From the NCBI GenBank assembly GCA_023423475.1, contig JAFAFN010000562.1, forward strand, positions 1 to 7,971: a stretch of 7,971 bases of DNA. The letters are read 5' to 3'. Under the pieces are notes generated by a model that was not told where the DNA came from, made no database searches, and saw only the letters and a program-made list of their open reading frames with translations. Below, piece by piece: positions 1 to 5,167 of this stretch. Positions within the stretch are counted from its first letter, which is position 1; each line of letters opens with the position of its first letter. This stretch comes from Actinomycetes bacterium (GTDB taxonomy: Bacteria; Actinomycetota; Acidimicrobiia; Acidimicrobiales; Microtrichaceae). Made by a program: the position numbers and the translations under genes.

Positions 1-64
1 GGTCTGATCGGGGCGCGGGGCGGGTGGGGTTCGGGGGTCGGCGGTCGCTCACGTCAGGTCGCAT
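1..64 (-). CDS. Possible 5' end of a downstream minus-strand gene (partial, weak)
   Basis: Just after the acyltransferase stop codon, the minus strand has an ATG at 64-62 and, in the same frame, a GTG at 52-50. The frame stays open to the window edge. The visible peptide starts MRPDVSDRRPPNPTRPAP and is rich in Pro and Arg, as in a cytoplasmic tail before a membrane anchor. No clear Shine-Dalgarno sequence precedes either start. AlgI-type acyltransferases are often followed by an AlgJ/AlgX-like or SGNH-type partner, so a co-transcribed partner gene is plausible. With about 20 codons and no recognisable domain this is only a position-based guess, and it could be non-coding. Confidence 0.3.
   Translation of the reverse strand, partial: MRPDVSDRRPPNPTRPAPRSD
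10..37 (+). other. G-quadruplex-type motif
   Basis: The plus strand carries five G-runs: 10-13 (4 G), 17-20 (4 G), 22-24 (3 G), 26-29 (4 G) and 33-37 (5 G). The loops between them are only 1-3 bases. This satisfies the usual G3+ N1-7 quadruplex pattern with one spare run. It lies just past the acyltransferase gene, on the template strand for minus-strand transcription. Folding in the cell is not shown by sequence, and G-runs also arise by chance in Pro-rich coding DNA at high GC. Confidence 0.55.
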
Positions 65-67
65 CCA

Positions 68-1669
68 TCAGAAGGCGAAGTAGATGAACGGGGCGACACC
101 CTGCGGTCCCAGCAGGTTGCACACGACGAAGAAGAGCCCGACGCCCACGGCGATCAGGGCGGGAGGCAGCTGGGACGCGCGGTACTCCAGCGCGTCGCCG
201 ATCCGGCGCGGCACGAACTGCCCGACCATGCCGACCACGACCGCGAGCACGACCACGGGCGTGACCAGGGTGCCGATGCCCCAGTTGGTCAGCAGACCCC
301 ACAGGTAGGCGAGCGCCGTGCCCAGGTCCGGAGCACGGAAGAAGATCCAACCGACCACGACGAAGTGGAACACCCAGAGTCGCGCCAGCCACGGGTTCAT
401 CGACTTGTGCTCGATCGGCTCGAGCTGGGCCGACATGACGAGGGTCGCGTCGTCGCCCTTGTGGTCGGCCAACGACGTCGACAACGGCGACGGCGCGACC
501 GGCGAGTCCTCCTTGGACGCGACGGGGCCGAGCCCGAGCTTCTCGGCCCAGCGTCCGGGCGACCTGGGCGCGGGTGCCGGCCCCGCTCCGCCCGACGGTC
601 CGGCGGAGCGCTCGTCGCGCATCGCGTAGTACCGCTCGACGGCCAACCCCGTGCCGTGGAACGCACCCCAGATCACGAAGGTCCAGCTCGCGCCGTGCCA
701 GAGTCCACCCAGCAGCATCGTGAGGAACAGGTTGCGGTACTCCGCCCGAGGGCCTCCCCGATTGCCGCCCAGCGGGATGTACAGGTAGTCGCGGAGCCAG
801 CGCGACAACGTCATGTGCCAGCGCCGCCAGAACTCCTGGATGGAACGCGACGAGTAGGGCTGGTCGAAGTTGTCGGGGAACTTGATGCCCAGCAACAGGG
901 CGATGCCGATCGCCATGTCGGTGTAACCCGAGAAGTCGGCGTAGATCTGCACGGCGTAGGCCCACGCACCGACCAGCAGCTCGAGGTTGGTGTGCTGGTC
1001 CGGTGCCACGAACACCGGATCGACGATCGCGGTCGCCAGGAAGTTCGCGATCACGACCTTCTTGAACAGACCACGGCAGATCAGTCGGATGGCCCGCGTC
1101 GCGTCGATGCGTTCGGGGTTGCGACGCCGCTGCAGCTGGGGTTCGAACTCCGAGACCCTGACGATCGGGCCGGCCACCAGGTGCGGGAAGAACGCGAGGT
1201 AGACGGCGAAGTCGATCAACGTGATCGGCTCCTGGTCGCCACGGAAGATGTCGATCAGGTAGCTGATGGCGCAGAACGTGAAGAACGAGATGCCGACCGG
1301 GAGCAGCACCTTGATGAGCAGCGGGCTCGCGGAGAGTCCGAGCGGCTCGAGCAACGCCAGCACCGAGTCGACGAAGAAGCCGTAGTACTTGAAGAAGCCC
1401 AGCAGCAGCAGGTTGAACCCGACGCCGACGAGCATCCAGCGCTTCTGGGTCGTGGCGTCGCGTGCGCGGAAGATCGCCCTGCCGAAGAGCCAGTTGCCGA
1501 CCGTCGAGCCGGCGAGCAGGAAGACGAAGTGCCAGTCGGTCCAGCCGTAGAAGAGGTAGCTCGCACCGAGCATGAACCACCGCCACTGCATCGGGCGGTC
1601 GTTGAGCCTCCACGCCACTCCCAGCACGACGACGAAGAAGAGGGCGAACGTCATCGTGGGGAACAGCAC
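68..1669 (-). CDS. AlgI-like MBOAT family O-acyltransferase
   Basis: This 533-residue multi-spanning membrane protein belongs to the membrane-bound O-acyltransferase family, alginate O-acetyltransferase AlgI branch. Such proteins move acyl groups across the membrane onto exported polysaccharides. Family hallmarks are visible in order: KYYGFFVDS (94-102), FFPHLVAGPI (160-169), YADFSGYTDMAIG (243-255), FWRRWHMTLSRWLRDYLYIP (280-299), and GGLWHGASWTFVIWGAFHG (321-339) with the conserved presumed catalytic His325. A further segment, VVVGWIFFRAPD, lies at 437-448. The GTG start is chosen because AGGGAGGT lies 5 bases upstream (1682-1675) and the first hydrophobic helix begins at once. An ATG at codon 6 is the alternative. 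Residues about 351-425 are a hydrophilic Pro/Ser/Ala-rich stretch not usual for AlgI. The gene is divergent from the transporter operon. The acceptor polymer is unknown, and no AlgJ/AlgX-like partner is visible in the window. Confidence 0.92.
   Translation of the reverse strand: MLFPTMTFALFFVVVLGVAWRLNDRPMQWRWFMLGASYLFYGWTDWHFVFLLAGSTVGNWLFGRAIFRARDATTQKRWMLVGVGFNLLLLGFFKYYGFFVDSVLALLEPLGLSASPLLIKVLLPVGISFFTFCAISYLIDIFRGDQEPITLIDFAVYLAFFPHLVAGPIVRVSEFEPQLQRRRNPERIDATRAIRLICRGLFKKVVIANFLATAIVDPVFVAPDQHTNLELLVGAWAYAVQIYADFSGYTDMAIGIALLLGIKFPDNFDQPYSSRSIQEFWRRWHMTLSRWLRDYLYIPLGGNRGGPRAEYRNLFLTMLLGGLWHGASWTFVIWGAFHGTGLAVERYYAMRDERSAGPSGGAGPAPAPRSPGRWAEKLGLGPVASKEDSPVAPSPLSTSLADHKGDDATLVMSAQLEPIEHKSMNPWLARLWVFHFVVVGWIFFRAPDLGTALAYLWGLLTNWGIGTLVTPVVVLAVVVGMVGQFVPRRIGDALEYRASQLPPALIAVGVGLFFVVCNLLGPQGVAPFIYFAF
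395..619 (-). other. Hydrophilic insert in the acyltransferase (residues about 351-425)
   Basis: Between the helix carrying His325 and the following WIFFRAP helix lies a loop of about 75 residues rich in Pro, Ala, Ser, Gly and charged residues (for example AGPAPAPRSP at 362-371, then VAPSPLSTSLADHKGDD at 391-407). It reads as disordered. From general family knowledge, AlgI proteins usually have a much shorter loop here and a total length near 460-520. The frame is intact on both sides and GC use is unchanged, so I read it as a real insert and not a frameshift. Confidence 0.6.
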
Positions 1670-1674
1670 CGGAC

Positions 1675-1682
1675 ACCTCCCT
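1675..1682 (-). promoter_or_regulatory. Ribosome binding site of the acyltransferase gene
   Basis: Read on the minus strand this is AGGGAGGT, a strong Shine-Dalgarno match, 5 bases before the GTG at 1669-1667. It decides the GTG start over the ATG five codons further in. Confidence 0.75.
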
Positions 1683-1691
1683 CAGGCATCG

Positions 1692-1720
1692 TCGCGGACA
1701 CCGGGAACCAGGTGTCGCGG
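1692..1720. other. Imperfect hairpin upstream of the acyltransferase start
   Basis: GACACC (1697-1702) pairs with GGTGTC (1711-1716) across an 8-base loop. After one bulged G (1696) the stem continues as TCGC (1692-1695) with GCGG (1717-1720), including a T-G pair. It sits about 10 bases upstream of the Shine-Dalgarno sequence on the minus strand, so it would be in the mRNA leader if transcription starts upstream of it. It could influence translation. There is no U-tract, so it is not a terminator. Confidence 0.35.
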
Positions 1721-1838
1721 CAGCCCCGGCAGCGATGGCCGCAACCCGACCATTGAAGTCGACCTGACCCGCCCAGCGGTCGATCCTGCGCCCGAGCGAG
1801 GCTCGATGGCCGCTTCGGAACTCCCCATCACGACCCGA

Positions 1839-1852
1839 ATGACATTTGTCAT
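1839..1852. promoter_or_regulatory. Perfect AT-rich palindrome, candidate operator
   Basis: ATGACA-TT-TGTCAT is a perfect 6+6 inverted repeat with a 2-base centre, markedly AT-richer than its surroundings. It abuts a possible -35 element of the plus-strand promoter, a position where a dimeric regulator would act on the transporter operon and possibly on the divergent gene. I cannot name the regulator, and no regulator gene is in the window. Confidence 0.45.
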
Positions 1853-1880
1853 GGACCCTCGGGAGTCGAGTGACTACTGT
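1852..1880 (+). promoter_or_regulatory. Possible promoter of the transporter operon
   Basis: TGGACC (1852-1857) matches the -35 consensus at four of six positions. TACTGT (1875-1880) fits the TAnnnT -10 pattern, and the spacer is 17 bases. This would start transcription near 1887 and give a leader of about 93 bases before the ATG at 1980. TTGTCA (1846-1851), inside the palindrome, is an alternative -35 but has no well-spaced -10. Actinobacterial promoters are often degenerate, so this is tentative. Confidence 0.3.
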
Positions 1881-1902
1881 CTCTTTCGCGGGTGTGGAGG
1901 AG

Positions 1903-1946
1903 GTCGATCGGTGCGGGGGGCTGCACCGATCAACAGGCCGATCGAC
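1903..1946 (+). promoter_or_regulatory. Leader with two mutually exclusive stems
   Basis: Stem A pairs GATCGGTGC (1906-1914) with GCACCGATC (1923-1931). A G-T and a G-C pair extend it inward to an 11-pair stem with a GGGG loop. Stem B pairs GTCGATCGG (1903-1911) with CCGATCGAC (1938-1946), nine pairs. Both use bases 1906-1911, so only one can form at a time. Stem A also contains an in-frame GTG (1911-1913) preceded by GGAGGAGGT (1896-1904). This arrangement could control translation of the operon's first gene. Part of stem B's match comes from the self-complementary CGATCG, which lowers its weight. Confidence 0.4.
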
Positions 1947-1966
1947 GGACCCGTGATGGACCGAAC

Positions 1967-1975
1967 AGGGGGAAA
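1967..1975 (+). promoter_or_regulatory. Ribosome binding site for the preferred start at 1980
   Basis: AGGGGGAAA ends 4 bases before the ATG at 1980, with the G-rich core 7 bases away. It supports the start that gives a normal-length signal peptide. The competing GTG at 1911 has a closer Shine-Dalgarno match, so the choice rests also on codon use: the codons between 1911 and 1980 include GCT, GCA, GGA, CGA and ACA, unlike the gene proper. Confidence 0.55.
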
Positions 1976-1979
1976 CTCG

Positions 1980-3464
1980 ATGGGCGAACGGGTCCGGCGC
2001 GCGCGCACGGCGGCGATCCGGGGAACGGCAGGGGTGCTCGCGGCGACGAGCCTGCTCGCGATCGTCGGAGCGCCCGCCGGCGCCCAGACCGAGGAGTGGC
2101 ACAACGGCGAGGCCCAGGCCAGCGCCGACACGTTCCTGGTCAACATCAAGCAGGGCAACGCCAACATCGGCGTGACCTACGGGCGCACGATCGCCGGCTA
2201 CCGCGACATCACCGGCAACGCCGAGGCGAGGGCCATCGACCTCGGGGTGCTCCCCACGCTGTTCGGCGGCGAGCAGTGCGACGGATCGCCGCCGATCATG
2301 AACCCGGAGACCTTCCCCCCGCTCACCAGCGTCGACTCCCAGACCCCGAACGCCGCAGCGTCGCGCCGGGTCGAGGCCTTCAACCCCGGTCTCGGCTCGA
2401 ACGCCGGCGGCGCATCGGCAGGGTTCCAGGACGCCACGGCGACCAAGACCCCGTCGAGCCGTGCCGCCACCGAGAGCCCCACGACCGACCTCTTCCTGAT
2501 CGCGGTCAAGAACGGCACGACCGAGTCCACCACCTCGCTCGAGGGCAAGGTGCGCACCGCCCGCGCGGTGATGACCGCGGACGAGCTGAAGATCTTCGGT
2601 GGCCTGTTCAGCTTCACCAAGCCGCGCTGGGAGGCCGTCGCCACCAGCGGCGCCGAGACCACCACCCGCGGCAACTTCACCTTCGAGCGAGCCACGGTGC
2701 TCGGCATCCCCCGCAACGCCGACCAAGCGCTCAACGAGCTCGCCGCGTTCGAGGCCGGGCTCGAGCAGCTGCTCGGCCCCTTCGGCGTCGAGCTGAACCT
2801 GCCCCGTGTCGAGGTCACCGAGGGCAGGGTCAAGGTCACCCCGATGGAGTTCCTGGTAAAGGACATGCCCTGGGGTGCCCAGGTCGTGGCGCCGTTCCTC
2901 GGCAACATCCAGCCGTACAAGGAAGCGCTCACCAAGCAGCTGCTCGCCGAGGACTGCAAGAACGAGAGCTCGCTCATCCTCCTCGACGTCATCCTCGGCA
3001 TCCTCGCGGGGTCCGGTTCGCTCGAGATCATGGCCGGCGGCGTCGAGGCCTGGACCGCGGACACCGACTTCAGCGCACCCCCGCTCGAGCCGCTGCCGCC
3101 GATGACCGAGCTGCCACCGGACACCACCCCGCCGCCGGTCGAGGTCATGCCCGAGACGGACTTCGCCACGGACTTCTCCTCCGACCTCGGGTTCGACGAC
3201 TTCTCGACCGACGACTTCGGCAGCGACGACTTCTCGGACCTCGGTACCGACGACCTCAGCTCGTTCGACTCGACCCCGACCACCACCGACACCGGTGACG
3301 ACACCGAAGAGGTCGCGGCGGTCGCCGCCAGCGGCTCCCGCTTCGAGGACTCCACCGCCGGCGCTGCCGCCGTCGCGGTCGGCATCCTCGGGCTGATCGG
3401 CGCCCTCGGGCTGTCGTTCGGCGAACGCATCATGTCGCGCCGCACCTCCAGGAGGATCCCATGA
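1980..3464 (+). CDS. Exported protein of unknown function with C-terminal membrane anchor
   Basis: I do not recognise this 494-residue family. It starts with a classic signal peptide: Arg-rich MGERVRRAR, a hydrophobic core at about 17-32, and a likely cut after APAGA (35). The body (about 40-360) is rich in Thr, Ala and Gly, predicted mostly beta by composition. It has two cysteines (in GEQCDG and EDCKNE) that could form a disulfide. A Pro-rich linker (about 366-393), an Asp/Phe/Ser repeat (394-431) and a Thr/Asp stretch follow. It ends in one membrane helix (about 460-480) with a basic RRTSRRIP tail, giving a type I topology with the body outside. The design resembles actinobacterial choice-of-anchor surface proteins, but I cannot assign a family. 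Its stop overlaps the next start (ATGA), so it is translationally coupled to the binding protein and may be an accessory transport or cell-envelope factor (inference). Upstream in-frame starts exist at 1911, 1953 and 1956. Confidence 0.85.
   Translation: MGERVRRARTAAIRGTAGVLAATSLLAIVGAPAGAQTEEWHNGEAQASADTFLVNIKQGNANIGVTYGRTIAGYRDITGNAEARAIDLGVLPTLFGGEQCDGSPPIMNPETFPPLTSVDSQTPNAAASRRVEAFNPGLGSNAGGASAGFQDATATKTPSSRAATESPTTDLFLIAVKNGTTESTTSLEGKVRTARAVMTADELKIFGGLFSFTKPRWEAVATSGAETTTRGNFTFERATVLGIPRNADQALNELAAFEAGLEQLLGPFGVELNLPRVEVTEGRVKVTPMEFLVKDMPWGAQVVAPFLGNIQPYKEALTKQLLAEDCKNESSLILLDVILGILAGSGSLEIMAGGVEAWTADTDFSAPPLEPLPPMTELPPDTTPPPVEVMPETDFATDFSSDLGFDDFSTDDFGSDDFSDLGTDDLSSFDSTPTTTDTGDDTEEVAAVAASGSRFEDSTAGAAAVAVGILGLIGALGLSFGERIMSRRTSRRIP
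3159..3272 (+). repeat. Degenerate Asp/Phe/Ser repeat encoded in the surface protein
   Basis: Residues 394-431 repeat a short unit of the form D-F/L-x-x-D or D-D-F-S/G. Examples are DFATDFSSDLG and FDDFSTDDFGSDDFSDLG. The DNA shows matching repeats of GACTTC and GACGACTTC. The segment is strongly acidic with regularly spaced Phe/Leu, lying between a Pro-rich linker and the membrane anchor. It could be an extended wall-spanning stalk, a metal-binding stretch or a docking segment. None of these is proven. Confidence 0.65.
3450..3457 (+). promoter_or_regulatory. Ribosome binding site inside the upstream gene
   Basis: AGGAGGAT contains a perfect AGGAGG core 5 bases before the ATG at 3461. The ATG shares bases with the stop of the preceding gene (ATGA), so the binding protein has its own strong initiation site in addition to translational coupling. 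Confidence 0.8.
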
Positions 3465-5167
3465 GCTCGCCCACGAAGGATCGGCTCTTCCGGGGCTACG
3501 GACCCCTGGTCGGCTTCGCGGCGGTCTTCCTCGCGATCGCCGTGCTCGTCCCGAGCCAGCAGCGAGAGGTCACCGTCGGGTCGATCGACGACTCCGAGTA
3601 CGCGGACGGCTCCGGCAAGGGCGCCGGAGGGGCGGACGGCACCGACGGCTTCGAGTCCGAGGTGCTCAGCGAGGAAGAGATCGCCGCGCTCGACCAGGAG
3701 GCGGCCGCCAAGGCGGCGGCCGAAGCAGAAGCGGCGATGCGTGCTGCTGCAGAGGGCGGCGGTGAGGGCGGCGAGGGCGGCCCCGGTGGGCCCACCCAGG
3801 TCGGCGGCTGCGCCGATCGACCGCTGCAGATCCCGAGCGACCCGTACTCACCGCCGTGCATCTCGTTCTCCGGTGGCAACGGCGGCGAGACCGCGCCGGG
3901 TGTCAACAACGACACCATCAGGGTGTCGGTCCGCATCGGCGGCTTCGCGAACGGCATGCTCGACGCGCTGTCGAAGGTCGCCAAGGCCAAGATCCCCGCC
4001 GAGAGCCCCGAGCTCATCGCCCGCACCATCACGGGGCTGACCGAGTACTTCAACAAGGCGTTCCAGATGTACGGCCGCAAGATCGAGATGGTGATCTACG
4101 ATGGCAAGGGCGACGTCCTCAAGGAGATCACCGGCGGCGGCCAGGAAGGCGCCGAGGCCGATGCGCTCAAGGCCCAGCAGGAGCTCAAGGTCTTCGCCGA
4201 CGTCTCCGCCGTCTCGCCGGTCTACGCCGATGCGCTCGCCCGACGCGGCATCGTCAACATCGGCTCGCCGTTCATGTCACGGGAGTGGCTCAGCCAGCGA
4301 CGCCCCTACACCTGGAGCCAGTTCACCGACTGCTCGACCATCGTCGAGAGCGTCGGGTCGTACTACGGCATCAAGATGGCCAACAAGCCCGCAGCGCTCG
4401 CGGGCGGCGACCTGAAGGGCAAGCCACGCAAGCTGGCGATCATCGCCCCGGAAAACTCCTGGTACCAGGAGTGCGTCGCGGCAGGGGTGCAGATCCTCGG
4501 TCGTGCCGGCGTCCAGCCGGCGCTCAACGAGAAGTACCGCATCGAGATCAACCAGATGTCGATCCAGGCCGGCGAGAAGCTCGCCAAGATGAAGAACGCC
4601 GGGATCACCACGGTGATGTGCGGCTGCGACCCGCTGCTGCTCACCTTCCTCACGGCCAAGGCAAAGGAGCAGAACTACCACCCCGAGTGGCTGATGACCG
4701 GGGTCGCCCTGATCGACAACGACCTCATCGGTTCGATCATGGAGCAGGGCCAGTGGTCCCGGGCGTTCGGCGTGTCGTTCTCCGGGCCGGCCCAACCGGC
4801 GGGTCAGAGCCTCGGCTACCGCGCCTACAAGGCCGTCCGCCAGGACGAGCCGTCGGTGGCCGTCGACCTGATCTACAACCAGCTGAACCTGCTGGCCATC
4901 GGCATCCAGATGGCCGGGCCGAACCTCACACCCGAGACCTTCGAGCAGGGCATGTTCAAGTACCCCACCCGGACCGGACCGTCGGGCACGTGGGGCTTCG
5001 CTCCCGGCGACTACTCCACCTCGGACGACGCTCGAGAGGTGTTCTGGAACCCGCAGGGGGTCTCGATCCAGACCCGTGAACCGGGCCAGTACGTCGACCC
5101 CAACGGCGGGCAGCGGTTCCCGATCGGCAAGTGGCCCGGCGCGGCGCCTCGATCGGCCGCAGGGTGA
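3461..5167 (+). CDS. ABC transporter substrate-binding protein, membrane-anchored, LivJ/LivK-like
   Basis: This 568-residue extracytoplasmic binding protein belongs to the type I periplasmic-binding fold used by HAAT (branched-chain amino acid/amide) importers. After a short basic N-terminus comes one hydrophobic helix (about 14-30) with neither a lipobox Cys nor a clear cut site. It is therefore probably a permanent signal anchor. Residues 31-150 are a linker: acidic, then a Glu/Ala-rich helix (SEEEIAALDQEAAAKAAAEA, 70-89), then a Gly/Glu stretch. The binding domain starts near VNNDTIRVSVRIG (148-160) and runs to about 540. Typical landmarks are YGRKIEMVIYDGKGD (204-218), the lobe-2 opening KPRKLAIIAPENSWYQE (321-337) and GITTVMCGCDPLLLTFL (381-397). 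Six cysteines (117, 133, 291, 338, 387, 389) suggest disulfides. It is overlapped on both sides by its neighbours and is therefore the binding component of the downstream fused permease. The ligand is unknown: amino acid, amide or other small acid all remain possible. Confidence 0.88.
   Translation: MSSPTKDRLFRGYGPLVGFAAVFLAIAVLVPSQQREVTVGSIDDSEYADGSGKGAGGADGTDGFESEVLSEEEIAALDQEAAAKAAAEAEAAMRAAAEGGGEGGEGGPGGPTQVGGCADRPLQIPSDPYSPPCISFSGGNGGETAPGVNNDTIRVSVRIGGFANGMLDALSKVAKAKIPAESPELIARTITGLTEYFNKAFQMYGRKIEMVIYDGKGDVLKEITGGGQEGAEADALKAQQELKVFADVSAVSPVYADALARRGIVNIGSPFMSREWLSQRRPYTWSQFTDCSTIVESVGSYYGIKMANKPAALAGGDLKGKPRKLAIIAPENSWYQECVAAGVQILGRAGVQPALNEKYRIEINQMSIQAGEKLAKMKNAGITTVMCGCDPLLLTFLTAKAKEQNYHPEWLMTGVALIDNDLIGSIMEQGQWSRAFGVSFSGPAQPAGQSLGYRAYKAVRQDEPSVAVDLIYNQLNLLAIGIQMAGPNLTPETFEQGMFKYPTRTGPSGTWGFAPGDYSTSDDAREVFWNPQGVSIQTREPGQYVDPNGGQRFPIGKWPGAAPRSAAG

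Larger units (their letters stand above)
1670..1979. promoter_or_regulatory. Divergent intergenic control region
   Basis: These 310 bases separate the divergent acyltransferase gene and transporter operon. They must hold promoters for both, unless the minus-strand gene starts elsewhere. Visible contents are a hairpin near the acyltransferase start, a perfect palindrome at 1839-1852, a possible plus-strand promoter at 1852-1880, and a structured leader at 1903-1946. I could not pick a convincing minus-strand promoter. No RNA gene is recognisable. A 10-base direct repeat, CGATGGCCGC (1733-1742 and 1804-1813), is also present but may be chance. Confidence 0.7.

Noticed and set aside
365..1756. 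Plus-strand open frame antisense to the acyltransferase gene
   Set aside because: Composition is dominated by Arg, Glu, Gln and Asp with no recognisable motif. The opposite strand has clear MBOAT signatures.
1733..1813. 10-base direct repeat CGATGGCCGC (1733-1742, 1804-1813) as a regulator site
   Set aside because: Two copies of a GC-rich 10-mer within 80 bases can occur by chance here, and neither copy is symmetric or well placed relative to a promoter.
1572..1979. Upstream extension of the surface-protein frame to an ATG at 1572
   Set aside because: It would overlap the start of the divergent acyltransferase gene, lacks coding-type codon use, and would put the signal peptide deep inside the protein. 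A start at 1980, or less likely 1911, is preferred.
54..2726. Long minus-strand open frame of 890 codons
   Set aside because: It overlaps the acyltransferase gene in a different frame, spans the intergenic region and runs antisense to the surface-protein gene. Its translation is Arg/Gly/Pro-rich without any domain, a high-GC artefact.
2198..3445. Minus-strand frame of 415 codons opposite the surface-protein gene
   Set aside because: Ser/Pro-rich shadow without motifs. The plus strand has signal peptide, anchor, ribosome site and overlap with the next gene.
3461..3811. Lipoprotein signal in the binding protein
   Set aside because: No Cys lies within reach of the hydrophobic helix. The first Cys is residue 117, far beyond a lipobox position.
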